A stretch of DNA of 44,203 nt from Prevotella pectinovora (lineage in GTDB: Bacteria > Bacteroidota > Bacteroidia > Bacteroidales > Bacteroidaceae), in contig NZ_JXQI01000036.1 of the NCBI RefSeq assembly GCF_000834015.1, positions 1 to 44,203 of the forward strand. Direction: 5' to 3'. The notes under the pieces are model-generated. The model did no database searches and was not told the origin of the DNA. It was given only the letters and a program-made list of their open reading frames with translations. Shown here in pieces: positions 14,612 to 24,102 of the stretch. How positions within the stretch are numbered: position 1 is the first letter of the stretch; every line of letters starts with the position of its first letter. The position numbers and the translations under genes are program-made.

Positions 14612-16204
14612 TCAAAGTTGTTTCCATTCCAGCAATCCCTTGCCCAGGTCGTCGAGTTCGATGGCGAGGGCTATGGTCTTGCGTTTGTCAGCTTTGAACG
14701 GCTCGGTGTAACGGTTGTCGGTTATTTGCTTTTCGGCAGCGTTGACACCTCCGTTCTTCGTGAGTTTCAATTCCATTACATATATAAATGTACTGTTTTC
14801 AGCCACGATGTCAATCCTTCCTGTAGAAATCATTTTCTCCACTTCCACCCTCAAGCCGATGGCATTCAATATAGTGCTTATGATGAGGCGGTAGCGCTCT
14901 TCCATATCCATGCTCGCAAGCTTCTTGTTGCTGTATGGCACATCGGCGACGAGCGCCTTCAGCTGTTTCATCGCCTCGGGCATGTTGCCGTTGTAGAGGT
15001 TAAGATTCAGGAAAGCCTGTGCCGACTGTATGTCGCTGCCTTTTCGCATCGCCAATGCAGGAAGAACCATCTCGTAGAGAGCCTGTCTCACCTCGTGGTT
15101 CGGTATGCCGAGCATGTATGTGCCTCCGGTGTATCCTTTTATCGTGAGGTATCCCGACTGATACATGAACAGCTCCGCTCCTCCACCGGTAACGTCGGAA
15201 GATTCTATTGTGGTGCTGATGATGGCGCATTGGTCGAGGTCTTTCAGTCTGATCTCCATGTCGTTGACAAACTTGGCGAGGGCTGTTGTGGCACCGGAAG
15301 ATGCCCAGAAACTCCGGAGATCTTTTGTCGCTAAGGCGTGTACGAGACTATATGGGTTATAGACATCAATCATATTCTTGCGGCAGAAATGATATCCGTC
15401 ATAATACGCCTTCAGCTGGCGCAAGGTTTCCTCCGTAGTCCATCCGTTGGCTTCAGCCATCTGGTTGATTTCAGGCATGAAATTGTCGGCAAGCTCCTGC
15501 TGCGTGATGCCGCAAATGCCGGCATATTCAGCATCGAAACTGATGTTCGACAAGTTGTTGAGTACCGAGAACAGTGAAATCTGTGTGAATTTCGTTATGC
15601 CCGTTATGAAGACAAAGCGCTCAATCTCGTCGAGAGTCTTCAATACAGAGAACACGCTGCGGTATACCCGTGTGCAATTCTCATGTTCAGGAGTCTTCCA
15701 CGAATGCTGAAGGGGAGAGTCGTATTCGTCGATGAGAATCACCACCTGTTTGCCCGTCATCTTGTTTGCCGTTTCTATAATATTGCTGAAACGCACCGTG
15801 AGACTTGCCGTGTCGGGGAGTTTCGTTTCGTAGAGCTTCTCGTATTTTGAGAACACGAAGTCGAGATAAGCCTCAAGGTCTTTGGCGTTGTCGCTGCCGT
15901 TGCTCATGTCGAGGCGTATCACGGGGTGGCAGGTCCAGTCCTTTTCCATCTCCATGATTTTCAGACCCTCGAACAGTTCTTTCCTGCCTTCGAAATAGCA
16001 TTGCAGAGTATCGACAAGCACCGACTTGCCGAATCGTCTGGGACGACTCAGATAGTCATACCTCGCCCCATTGTTGGCAAGATTCCATACCATTTCGGTC
16101 TTGTCAACATAGAGGTAGCCCTCTTCTCTGATTTTCTTGAACGACTGTATTCCTACAGGCAGTTTTCTCTCGTTTGTCTCCGTCATGACAGCTTTGTTTT
16201 TCAT
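14612..16204 (-). CDS. AAA-ATPase-like / PD-(D/E)XK nuclease-like protein
   Basis: A 530-residue two-domain protein of a family very common in Bacteroidales (AAA-ATPase_like followed by PDDEXK_9). The opening LPVGIQSFKKIREEGYLYVDKT begins near residue 15 (shown in pieces: GIQSFKKIREE, LYVDKT). Walker A is RPRRFGKS at 54-61, Walker B VVILIDEYD at 154-162, sensor FITGITKF at 199-206. The nuclease-like domain has GRID at 462-465 and MELK at 477-480, then KADKRKTIALAIELD near 504-518. The biological role is not established. I chose the ATG at 16204: the frame is open to 16372, but a consensus promoter at 16246-16275 lies inside that extension. An ATG at 16186 is an alternative. Confidence 0.88.
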   Translation of the reverse strand: MKNKAVMTETNERKLPVGIQSFKKIREEGYLYVDKTEMVWNLANNGARYDYLSRPRRFGKSVLVDTLQCYFEGRKELFEGLKIMEMEKDWTCHPVIRLDMSNGSDNAKDLEAYLDFVFSKYEKLYETKLPDTASLTVRFSNIIETANKMTGKQVVILIDEYDSPLQHSWKTPEHENCTRVYRSVFSVLKTLDEIERFVFITGITKFTQISLFSVLNNLSNISFDAEYAGICGITQQELADNFMPEINQMAEANGWTTEETLRQLKAYYDGYHFCRKNMIDVYNPYSLVHALATKDLRSFWASSGATTALAKFVNDMEIRLKDLDQCAIISTTIESSDVTGGGAELFMYQSGYLTIKGYTGGTYMLGIPNHEVRQALYEMVLPALAMRKGSDIQSAQAFLNLNLYNGNMPEAMKQLKALVADVPYSNKKLASMDMEERYRLIISTILNAIGLRVEVEKMISTGRIDIVAENSTFIYVMELKLTKNGGVNAAEKQITDNRYTEPFKADKRKTIALAIELDDLGKGLLEWKQL

Positions 16205-16245
16205 CGTTTTGCTCGCCGCTCTGCGGCACTGGCGGTAAGGCATTG

Positions 16246-16275
16246 CAAATATAAGACAATTATTCGACAGAGCAA
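16246..16275 (-). promoter_or_regulatory. Promoter of the AAA/PD-(D/E)XK gene
   Basis: On the minus strand TTG at 16275-16273, 19 bases, TATATTTG at 16253-16246. Transcription would start near 16239, about 35 bases before the chosen ATG. Confidence 0.7.
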
Positions 16276-16364
16276 TGAAAAGCATTGAAAAATAGTTCAT
16301 TATCATTGATTTGTCGGGAATGTGGAAGATTGAAGGCACTGTGATGGGGCTTTTGAAAAATAAA

Positions 16365-16397
16365 TTTGCCATTGTCGGGAAAAATCAGTACTTTTGA
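16365..16397 (+). promoter_or_regulatory. parC promoter
   Basis: TTTG at 16365-16368, 21 bases, TACTTTTG at 16390-16397. The leader to the parC ATG at 16583 would be about 180 bases. Apart from this and the divergent promoter, I see nothing in 16205-16582. Confidence 0.65.
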
Positions 16398-16582
16398 AGA
16401 AATTTTCCTTTTTGCCAATTTGAGGCAGTCTGCCGTAGTGTGGAAGCCTGCCGATGGCGGGAGATGGAACAATGAGATAATACAAACGACATGAGTTTCG
16501 CAAGTGTGGGCTGCCCGCCATGTGGTAGTGGGGTTAACGCTTGCGGTGTCATGACAAACCACAGGTATCAGAAAATACATAT

Positions 16583-19411
16583 ATGAGCGACGAGACAAGA
16601 GATGACGAGACAAGAGACGACAATGAGTTGACCCGAAACAACGACGGCGATATGCCCGGAGACGGCGAAGCCATGGCAGCCGGCAGCGAGGACCAGCCGG
16701 CTGGCGAGGGCAGCGATGGGCAGACAGACAACGATGCCGACGACCAGCCTGCGGAGCATTCCGACTACAAGCCGACGAACCGCTTCGATGCCTCCGCCGT
16801 ACATCACCTGAGCGGTATGTACAAGAACTGGTTTCTGGATTACGCCTCTTACGTAATCCTGGAGAGAGCCGTGCCGCATATCGAAGACGGACTCAAACCC
16901 GTGCAGCGACGTATCCTGCACTCCATGAAGCGCATGGACGACGGACGCTACAACAAGGTGGCAAACATCGTGGGACACACCATGCAGTTCCATCCCCACG
17001 GCGACGCCTCTATCGGCGACGCCCTGGTGCAGCTCGGACAGAAAGACCTGCTCGTTGACTGTCAGGGAAACTGGGGAAATATCCTCACCGGCGACCGTGC
17101 CGCCGCACCGCGATATATAGAGGCGAGACTCTCTAAGTTTGCCCTCGACGTGGTGTTCAACCAGAAGACCACCGACTGGCAGCTCTCCTACGACGGCAGA
17201 AACAAGGAACCTATCACTCTGCCTGCCAAGTTCCCGCTTCTCCTGGCACAGGGAGCAGAAGGAATCGCCGTGGGACTGTCGTCAAAGATACTGCCCCACA
17301 ACTTCAACGACATCTGCGATGCCGCTGTGAGCTATCTCCATGGCGAGCCGTTCCAGCTGTATCCTGATTTCCCCACTGGCGGCAGCATCGACGTGAGCAA
17401 ATACAATGACGGACAGCGAGGCGGAGTGCTCAAGGTGAGAGCAAAGATAGAGAAACTCGACAACAAGACCCTCGTCGTCCGCGAGATACCGTTCGGCAAG
17501 ACCACTACAACGCTTATAGACTCAATACTGAAAGCAATCGAGAAGGGAAAGATAAAGGCGCGCAAAGTGGACGACAACACAGCCGCCGAAGTGGAGATAC
17601 AGGTGCATCTCGCCCCGGGAGTGTCGTCGGACAAGACACTCGACGCCCTATACGCCTTCTCCGACTGCGAGATGAACATATCGCCAAACTGCTGCGTGAT
17701 AGAGGACGACAAACCACAGTTCCTCACCGTCAGCGACGTGTTGCGCAGTTCGGTGGAGCGCACAAAGGCACTCATACGCAAGGAACTTGAGATACGCAAG
17801 GCGGAGCTGCTCGAACAGCTGCACTTCGCGTCGCTCGAAAAGATATTCATCGAGGAGCGCATATATAAGGACAAGAAATTCGAGAACGCTCCCGACATGG
17901 ACGCTGCATGCGCACATATAGACGAAAGGCTCACGCCATACTATCCTCAGATGATCAGAGAGGTGACAAAGGACGACATCCTGCGCCTAATGGAAATCAA
18001 GATGCAGCGCATCCTGAAATTCAACAAAGACAAAGCCGACGAGCTGATGGCGAAGATAAAGGCGGAGATAGACAGCATCGACCGCGACCTCTCGAACATG
18101 GTGGAGGTGACGGCAGCCTGGTTTACATACCTCAAGGAAAAATACGGCAAGAACCATCCCCGTCTCACCGAAATCCGCAACTTCGACACCATCGAGGCGA
18201 CTAAAGTGGTGGAGGCGAACGAGAAACTCTATATCAACCGCCAGGAAGGCTTTGTGGGCACTGGTCTGAAGAAAGACGAGTTCGTGTGCAACTGTTCAGA
18301 CATCGATGACATCATAATCTTCTATAAAGACGGAAAATACAAGGTGATAAAAGTTGCCGACAAGGTGTTCGTGGGCAAGAATATCATTCATGTAGCCGTG
18401 TTCAAGAAGAACGACAAGCGCACGATATATAATGTGGTGTATCGTGATGGAAAGCAGGGCAACTACTATATCAAGCGCTTTAATGTGCCTACCGTGACAC
18501 GCGATCGCGACTACGACCTGACGCAGGGCAAACCAGGGTCAAGAGTGAACTATTTCACAGCCAATCCTAACGGTGAGGCAGAGATAATCAAAGTGACGCT
18601 CGACCCGACGCCGAAACTCAAGAACATATTCATAGAGAAGGATTTCTCGAAAATCCTCGTGAAGAGCAGAACGGCAATGGGAAACATACTGACGAAATAC
18701 CCTGTGCACCGCATCTCGCTGAAGAGCCACGGACACAGTACGCTGGGCGGCAGGAAGGTGTGGTTCGACGCCGACGTGAACCGTCTCAACTACGACGACC
18801 ACGGCACTCTGCTCGGCGAGTTCAACGAGGGCGAGCATATCCTCGTGGTGCTCAAGAGCGGAGAATACTATATGACCAATTTCGATGCCAACAACCACTA
18901 CGAGGACAACATCATGAGGATAGAGAAATTCGTTCCTCATAAGGTGTGGTGTGCCGTGGTGAGGGATGCCGACCAGGGCGGAACGCCATATATCAAGCGT
19001 TTCCTTTTCGAGATGACAAAACGCAGGCAGAGCTATATCGGCGAGAACCCGAAGAATGAACTGCTGCTGCTGACCGACACTCCGGCTCCACATCTGCTTC
19101 TCACATTTGGCGGCAACGATGCTTTCAGAGGAACGCTGGAACTGGATGTCAACGAATTCGCCCTCGTCAAGGGATACAAGGCAAGAGGCAAACGACTCAC
19201 CACCTTTGAACTTGCAAAGATCGAAGAACTGGAACCTGTAGCTGCCGAACCGGAGGATTCTGAACCTGCTGATGGCGGCGATGTGCCGCCGGCAGATGCT
19301 GACGGGACAGCCGATAATAAGGCTTCGGAGAATCTCGACCCGGATGCAGGCAAGTCGAAACAGCAGATAATAGACGAGATAACAGGGCAGCTGAGTCTTT
19401 TCGATGAATGA
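16583..19411 (+). CDS. parC: DNA topoisomerase IV subunit A (ParC)
   Basis: ParC is the breakage-reunion subunit of topoisomerase IV, which unlinks daughter chromosomes. The 942-residue protein has the type IIA core: FLDYASYVILERAVPHIEDG starting at residue 84, catalytic Tyr178 in APRYIEA, and the drug-binding region HPHGDASIGDAL at 137-148. A C-terminal beta-propeller region follows (about residues 560-880). Two acidic tails stand out: about residues 1-65, with a tandem DETRDD repeat encoded by a 15-base DNA repeat, and about 885-925. The position matching Ser80 of E. coli ParC is Ala142 here. The longest frame opens at a TTG at 16541, but the ATG at 16583 gives the sensible start. parE is not in the window. 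Confidence 0.92.
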   Translation: MSDETRDDETRDDNELTRNNDGDMPGDGEAMAAGSEDQPAGEGSDGQTDNDADDQPAEHSDYKPTNRFDASAVHHLSGMYKNWFLDYASYVILERAVPHIEDGLKPVQRRILHSMKRMDDGRYNKVANIVGHTMQFHPHGDASIGDALVQLGQKDLLVDCQGNWGNILTGDRAAAPRYIEARLSKFALDVVFNQKTTDWQLSYDGRNKEPITLPAKFPLLLAQGAEGIAVGLSSKILPHNFNDICDAAVSYLHGEPFQLYPDFPTGGSIDVSKYNDGQRGGVLKVRAKIEKLDNKTLVVREIPFGKTTTTLIDSILKAIEKGKIKARKVDDNTAAEVEIQVHLAPGVSSDKTLDALYAFSDCEMNISPNCCVIEDDKPQFLTVSDVLRSSVERTKALIRKELEIRKAELLEQLHFASLEKIFIEERIYKDKKFENAPDMDAACAHIDERLTPYYPQMIREVTKDDILRLMEIKMQRILKFNKDKADELMAKIKAEIDSIDRDLSNMVEVTAAWFTYLKEKYGKNHPRLTEIRNFDTIEATKVVEANEKLYINRQEGFVGTGLKKDEFVCNCSDIDDIIIFYKDGKYKVIKVADKVFVGKNIIHVAVFKKNDKRTIYNVVYRDGKQGNYYIKRFNVPTVTRDRDYDLTQGKPGSRVNYFTANPNGEAEIIKVTLDPTPKLKNIFIEKDFSKILVKSRTAMGNILTKYPVHRISLKSHGHSTLGGRKVWFDADVNRLNYDDHGTLLGEFNEGEHILVVLKSGEYYMTNFDANNHYEDNIMRIEKFVPHKVWCAVVRDADQGGTPYIKRFLFEMTKRRQSYIGENPKNELLLLTDTPAPHLLLTFGGNDAFRGTLELDVNEFALVKGYKARGKRLTTFELAKIEELEPVAAEPEDSEPADGGDVPPADADGTADNKASENLDPDAGKSKQQIIDEITGQLSLFDE

Positions 19412-19457
19412 CGATGACACACGGCTTATACCCGATTCCCAATAGCGATACACAACA

Positions 19458-20327
19458 ATGAAACATCTACGGCAGTATGTCAGGAAACCGCAGAGGATAT
19501 TGCTTCTGGCAGTCCTCTCGCTTATGCTTCCGCCATTGTGCGGAAGCGGTCTGTCGTGTCATGCCCAGAGCAACGACAGCGTCGCCTGGTCAAGAGGCAA
19601 GGTGATAACGAACACGAGACTTCTGGGAGTGGGAGGCGTGAACGTCCTTGATACCTATCTCTCGCCGGAGAAATATTCGGGTACGGAGCTTCGTTACATA
19701 TCACAGACTGTCCGCGGAAGCGAACATCGGAAGTGGCGCCGACTCATCGTGCATCAAGGCATGGCATCGTTTTCCCGCAACCGTGCCGACAATGCCAACG
19801 AAATGGCTGGTTCCTACGATTTCTGCTATGGTTTCCTGCGCCGATGGACGCTCTTCGGCGACAGACTGACCGTCAGAGCCGGCGGTATGGCGGATGCCAA
19901 TATCGGATTCCTCTATAATACCCGCAACGGCAACAATCCGGCACAGGCTCGTCTGAGCTTCGACATCTCCCCAGTGGCGATGGCTGCATACAAGTTCACT
20001 GTAGCGGGAAAACCATTCACGCTGAACTATGAGGTGAGTGTGCCGCTCTGCGGACTGATGTTCAGTCCCAACTACGGACAGTCGTATTATGAGATATTCT
20101 CAAAAGGCAACTACGACCACAACGCAGTGCCCACGACATTCATCGCCACACCCTCGCTGCGCAATACCCTCTCTCTCGACTTCAACATTGCCAAGACTAC
20201 TCTGCGCCTCGGATATATGGGCGACTACAGACAGGCAAAGGTGAACAATCTGAAATATCACAGTTACTCACATCTGTTCGTCATCGGAATGACGCGGACG
20301 TTCAGACTAACAAGACTGCAGCCATGA
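19458..20327 (+). CDS. DUF3316-like secreted outer-membrane protein
   Basis: A 289-residue protein with a long, basic signal peptide (about residues 1-36, ending near SCHAQ). The rest alternates short hydrophobic and polar stretches, rich in Gly and aromatic residues, with terminal YSHLFVIGMTRTFRL, as in a beta-barrel that ends in an aromatic-rich strand. This resembles DUF3316 proteins of Bacteroidetes; the function is unknown. It starts 46 bases after parC and overlaps the next gene by four bases (ATGA), so translational coupling to the S41 peptidase is likely. Recognition is by general pattern only. Confidence 0.65.
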   Translation: MKHLRQYVRKPQRILLLAVLSLMLPPLCGSGLSCHAQSNDSVAWSRGKVITNTRLLGVGGVNVLDTYLSPEKYSGTELRYISQTVRGSEHRKWRRLIVHQGMASFSRNRADNANEMAGSYDFCYGFLRRWTLFGDRLTVRAGGMADANIGFLYNTRNGNNPAQARLSFDISPVAMAAYKFTVAGKPFTLNYEVSVPLCGLMFSPNYGQSYYEIFSKGNYDHNAVPTTFIATPSLRNTLSLDFNIAKTTLRLGYMGDYRQAKVNNLKYHSYSHLFVIGMTRTFRLTRLQP

Positions 20328-21349
20328 GAAAGATAACCCATGCATTGTTGCTGCTCGCCATGCTGCTCTCCGTGGCGGTGTCATTCCCGTCGTGTGTGGA
20401 TGAGGAGGAGATGAGTGACACGCCACGCGGAAACTTTGAGGCGCTATGGAAGATAGTTAATGAGAGATACTGCTTTTTCGACTATAAACGGCAGGCATAC
20501 GGTCTCGATTGGGATGAGGTACACGACCGCTATTCCTGTCAGATTGACGACAGGATGAACGACGAGCAGCTCTTCGAAGTGTTGGGAAACATGCTCGGCG
20601 AACTGCGTGACGGACATGTCAACATGTATGCCAGTTTCAATTCAGCACGCTATTGGCGATGGCATGAAGACTATCCCAAGAATTTCAGCGACTCGCTGGA
20701 GCGCCGCTATCTCGCCACCGATTATCGTATAGCCGGGGCGCTGCGCTATCGCCGTCTCGACGACAACGTGGGATACATCCGCTGCTCATCTTTTGATGCA
20801 GCCATTGGCGACGGCAACCTTGACGACGTGCTGATGTATCTCGCTCCATGCAATGCCCTTGTCATTGACATCCGCAACAATGGGGGAGGGCAACTCACTA
20901 TGGCGGAGCGTCTGGCTGCACGGTTCATCAACAATGAGACACTTGTGGGATATATGCAGCATAAGACAGGAACGGGACACTCCGACTTCTCATCCATGAG
21001 AGAACAGAGACTGAAACCGTCAGGCCGTCTGCGTTGGCAGAAGAAAGTGTTTGTGCTGACAAACCGTTCTGTATACAGTGCCGCAAACGAATTCGTGAAA
21101 TACATGAAATGTGCTCCACAATGCATCGTTGTCGGCGACAAGACGGGGGGCGGAGCAGGGATGCCTTTCAGCAGCGAACTGCCAAACGGGTGGGGAGTGA
21201 GGTTCAGTGCATGCCCCATGTACAACCGCGACAGGCAAAGCACGGAATTCGGCATAGAACCAGATTACAATGTGCAGATTTCCGATGCCGACATGGCTCT
21301 CGGCATCGACACGATAATAGAATTTGCCCGTATGCTGGCAAGGCAATGA
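20324..21349 (+). CDS. S41 family peptidase lipoprotein
   Basis: A 341-residue predicted lipoprotein: signal peptide residues 1-23 and lipobox cysteine Cys24 (FPSC). The body matches C-terminal processing peptidases (S41, tail-specific protease type). VGYIRCSSF near 149-157, VIDIRNNGGGQ at 180-190, and the active-site region TNRSVYSAANEF with the likely nucleophile Ser252 and the general base Lys273 in GDKTGGG. I see no clear PDZ domain between residues 30 and 130, so substrate presentation must differ from classic CtpA. The start codon overlaps the stop of the DUF3316-like gene. Confidence 0.88.
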   Translation: MRKITHALLLLAMLLSVAVSFPSCVDEEEMSDTPRGNFEALWKIVNERYCFFDYKRQAYGLDWDEVHDRYSCQIDDRMNDEQLFEVLGNMLGELRDGHVNMYASFNSARYWRWHEDYPKNFSDSLERRYLATDYRIAGALRYRRLDDNVGYIRCSSFDAAIGDGNLDDVLMYLAPCNALVIDIRNNGGGQLTMAERLAARFINNETLVGYMQHKTGTGHSDFSSMREQRLKPSGRLRWQKKVFVLTNRSVYSAANEFVKYMKCAPQCIVVGDKTGGGAGMPFSSELPNGWGVRFSACPMYNRDRQSTEFGIEPDYNVQISDADMALGIDTIIEFARMLARQ

Positions 21350-21417
21350 AACAGGCATTGAAACCCCATTTTGATAACATTTAACGAGAATGCGGCACGT
21401 AAATGTTGGAAAAAGTG

Positions 21418-21425
21418 TAACTTTG
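21418..21425 (+). promoter_or_regulatory. -7 element of the glyS operon
   Basis: TAACTTTG at 21418-21425, about 130 bases before the glyS ATG; I see no good -33 partner at the usual distance. The leader that follows consists largely of the 22-bp array. Confidence 0.45.
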
Positions 21426-21438
21426 CAAAATGATTTCG

Positions 21439-21526
21439 TCAGAATAATGACGATTGACAATAAGAATACAGGCAATTAAGAATCAGGATACTGACATTTG
21501 ACGGTCAGGATGCTGACAATTGAGAA
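21439..21526. repeat. Four-unit 22-bp tandem array in the glyS leader (array 3)
   Basis: Four units of exactly 22 bases start at 21439, 21461, 21483 and 21505. Three begin TCAG and carry a TGAC near positions 10-13 followed by ATTGA or TTTGA; the last two differ at few positions. The pattern TCAGnAT...TGAC is partly self-complementary. Confidence 0.6.
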
Positions 21527-21555
21527 AAGAAAATAAATAAAACCTATATAAGATT

Positions 21556-23097
21556 ATGGCACAAGAAGATGTTTTCAAGAAAATCGTCTCTCACTGCAAG
21601 GAATACGGATTCGTGTTCCCAAGCAGCGATATCTACGACGGACTGGCAGCAGTGTATGACTATGGACAGAATGGTGTGGAACTGAAGAACAACATCAAGG
21701 AATATTGGTGGAAGAGCATGGTGTTGCTCCACGACAACATCGTGGGCATTGACTCTGCAATCTTCATGCACCCTACGATATGGAAGGCCAGCGGACACGT
21801 TGACGCCTTCAACGACCCGCTAATCGACAACCGCGACTCAAAGAAGCGCTATCGTGCTGATGTGCTCATCGAAGACCAGATCGGCAAGTATGAGGAGAAG
21901 ATAGAAAAGGAAATCGCCAAGGCACGCAAACGCTTCGGCGACAGCTTTGATGAGGCTAAGTTCCGCGAGACCAACCCTCGCGTGCTGGAGCATCAGAAGA
22001 AGCGTGACGACCTTCATGCACGCTACACAGAGGCAATGCAGGGACCAAACCTGGAGGCTCTGAAGCAGATTATCATTGACGAGGAAATCGTTGACCCTAT
22101 CAGCGGAACAAAGAACTGGACCGACGTGCGTCAGTTCAACCTCATGTTCTCTACAGAGATGGGTTCCACTTCTGATGCAGCAAGCAAGATTTATCTGCGT
22201 CCTGAAACAGCACAGGGTATCTTCGTTAACTATCTCAATGTGCAGAAGACCGGACGTATGAAGATTCCATTCGGTATCGCACAGATCGGAAAGGCATTCC
22301 GCAACGAGATTGTGGCACGCCAGTTCATTTTCCGTATGAGAGAGTTCGAACAGATGGAGATGCAGTTCTTCGTGAAGCCGGGCACAGAGAAGGAGTGGTT
22401 CTCGAAATGGAAGGAGTTCCGTATGAAATGGCATCAGGCACTGGGCTTCGGAGCTGACAATTATCGTTTCCACGACCACGAGAAACTCGCCTTCTATGCC
22501 AATGCAGCTACCGACATCGAGTTCAAGATGCCGTTTGGATTCAAGGAGGTTGAGGGTATCCACAGCCGTACCGACTATGACCTGAAGCAGCACGAGAAAT
22601 TCTCCGGCCGTTCAATCAAATACTTCGACCCACAGACAAACGAGAGCTATACTCCGTATGACATCGAGACAAGTATCGGTGTCGACCGTATGTTCCTCTC
22701 TATCATGTGTCACTCATACGAGGAGGAGAAGCTGGAGAACGGCGAGACACGTGTTGTGCTCAAGTTGCCGGCAGCACTCGCTCCGGTGAAACTCGCTGTA
22801 TTGCCGTTGGTGAAGAAAGACGGACTGCCAGAGAAGGCTCGCGAAATCATCAACAACCTGAAGTTCCATTTCAACTGCCAGTACGACGAGAAGGACACCA
22901 TCGGCAAGCGCTACCGTCGTCAGGATGCCATCGGAACACCATACTGCGTTACCGTTGACTACGACACACTCAAGGACAACTGCGTGACGCTGCGTTTCCG
23001 TGACACAATGGAACAGGAGCGCGTAAGCATCGACGATCTCAACAGCATCATCGAAGACAAGGTGAGCATTGCAAGTCTGCTCAAGAAATTGCAGTAA
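21556..23097 (+). CDS. glyS: Glycyl-tRNA synthetase (alpha2 type)
   Basis: Class II aminoacyl-tRNA synthetase that charges tRNA-Gly. The 513-residue single-chain form is the homodimeric type, as expected in Bacteroidetes, not the alpha2-beta2 enzyme of E. coli. Signs include FVFPSSDIYDG near 19-29, LRPETAQGIF at 214-223, motif 2 in GKAFRNEI...FIFRMREFEQMEMQFF (about 245-272), and motif 3 SIGVDRMFL at 373-381. The anticodon-binding domain occupies about 410-513. The start is the ATG at 21556. The FKBP lipoprotein gene follows after 14 bases. Confidence 0.96.
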   Translation: MAQEDVFKKIVSHCKEYGFVFPSSDIYDGLAAVYDYGQNGVELKNNIKEYWWKSMVLLHDNIVGIDSAIFMHPTIWKASGHVDAFNDPLIDNRDSKKRYRADVLIEDQIGKYEEKIEKEIAKARKRFGDSFDEAKFRETNPRVLEHQKKRDDLHARYTEAMQGPNLEALKQIIIDEEIVDPISGTKNWTDVRQFNLMFSTEMGSTSDAASKIYLRPETAQGIFVNYLNVQKTGRMKIPFGIAQIGKAFRNEIVARQFIFRMREFEQMEMQFFVKPGTEKEWFSKWKEFRMKWHQALGFGADNYRFHDHEKLAFYANAATDIEFKMPFGFKEVEGIHSRTDYDLKQHEKFSGRSIKYFDPQTNESYTPYDIETSIGVDRMFLSIMCHSYEEEKLENGETRVVLKLPAALAPVKLAVLPLVKKDGLPEKAREIINNLKFHFNCQYDEKDTIGKRYRRQDAIGTPYCVTVDYDTLKDNCVTLRFRDTMEQERVSIDDLNSIIEDKVSIASLLKKLQ

Positions 23098-23111
23098 TAT
23101 AACGATTATAG

Positions 23112-23771
23112 ATGAAGAACAAATATTTTTTCGCCTTAGCCATCCTGTGCGGAATGGCACTCGGACTCGTCACGGCATGTAGCGAGACAGACAACGAACT
23201 GATTGAATATCCCAACTGGGAGAAACGCAACGTTGCCTATTTCGACAGTATCTACAATGTGGCGATAGAGAACAGAGACGGTATGTGGGATACCATACGC
23301 TGCTGGTCGATGAGCGAGAACAACACTACGCTCTCTCGCACGAACTATATCGTGGTGCACAAAGAGGAGGTGGGCACCGGAAGCGGTTGTCCGCTATACT
23401 CCGACTCCGTGCTCGTGCATAACCAAGGTAAACTGCTGCCTTCTACAAGCCATCCGCAGGGATATTTCTTCGAGAAGAGCTACGAGGGAGACTTCGACAG
23501 CTACAATCCGCTGACGGCACGGGCAAAGAAATGGGCGGTAAACATATTGGTTGACGGATATGTCACAGCATTGCAGCGCATGCACATCGGAGACCGCTGG
23601 CGTGTGTATATGCCATGGACAATGGGATATGGCACAACGGATTACAATGGAATTCCGGCATACAGTGTGCTGATATGGGACATCAAGCTTCTCGGATATT
23701 ATCATCCGGGAGCAGTAGTGCCCGATCAGAACGCCAAAGACCATGCTTCCTCTCTGTGGACAATGGAGTAG
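23112..23771 (+). CDS. FKBP-type peptidyl-prolyl isomerase lipoprotein
   Basis: A 219-residue predicted lipoprotein with a signal peptide and lipobox cysteine Cys23 (VTAC). The C-terminal half has the FKBP pattern: a VHKEEVGTG-like strand near 82-90, SYEGDFDS near 121-128, VTALQRMHIGDRWRVYMPWTMGYG (from about residue 149, here given only as its ends VTALQRM and PWTMGYG), and IPAYSVLIWDIKLL near 179-192. FKBPs speed proline isomerisation and help fold secreted proteins; related lipoproteins in this phylum sit in the envelope. It is co-transcribed with glyS by spacing. Confidence 0.88.
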   Translation: MKNKYFFALAILCGMALGLVTACSETDNELIEYPNWEKRNVAYFDSIYNVAIENRDGMWDTIRCWSMSENNTTLSRTNYIVVHKEEVGTGSGCPLYSDSVLVHNQGKLLPSTSHPQGYFFEKSYEGDFDSYNPLTARAKKWAVNILVDGYVTALQRMHIGDRWRVYMPWTMGYGTTDYNGIPAYSVLIWDIKLLGYYHPGAVVPDQNAKDHASSLWTME

Positions 23772-23791
23772 GGACGTTCCACTCTTCTGAA

Positions 23792-23875
23792 ACAAATCCA
23801 AACCAGTCATTAGGGCTTACTTGCAAGCAGTTATACTGCTACTACAATAAGCGGCCGGCTGACCATTTCGGGACA
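23792..23875. repeat. Degenerate copy of the dispersed repeat (copy D)
   Basis: AATCCAAACCAGTCATTAGGGCTT at the left (given here as AATCCAAACCAGTC and ATTAGGGCTT) and GGCTGACCATTTCGGG at the right match the element's ends; the interior is shortened to about 35 bases but keeps GCAAGCAGTT. Confidence 0.55.
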
Positions 23876-23919
23876 AAGCCCAGGCAAGCCTGATATCTGG
23901 CTGATTGTGGCAAAATAAT

Positions 23920-23961
23920 AACAGCCTAAGACAGTTGATATGTTCTCTGTCTTAGGCTGTT
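23920..23961 (+). terminator. Terminator of the glyS-FKBP operon
   Basis: AACAGCCTAAGACAG (23920-23934) pairs perfectly with CTGTCTTAGGCTGTT (23947-23961), 15 base pairs with a 12-base loop, followed by TGCGTTTTCTGTATTTT. Confidence 0.75.
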
Positions 23962-24102
23962 TGCGTTTTCTGTATTTTCGGCGTCAGAGCGTTTGTATTT
24001 CCATTATCAGCATCGTTAGGTTGTTTGCGCTTTCATTATCAGCGTCGTCAGACCGTTTGTGCTCCAGTATCTGTGTCGTCATACTGTTTGTGTCTTCAGA
24101 AT
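23947..24102. repeat. Degenerate tandem repeat, about 31-bp period
   Basis: Five imperfect units follow the terminator. Shared pieces are CAGCGTCGTCAG, then TGTTTG, then a TTTCA.TAT-like end. Units begin near 23947, 23980, 24009, 24041 and 24072. The first unit is the 3' arm of the terminator itself. No reading frame. Confidence 0.5.

Noticed and set aside
16205..16372. Longer N-terminus for the AAA/PD-(D/E)XK protein
   Set aside because: A consensus promoter lies inside it, and the known family start follows shortly after the ATG at 16204.
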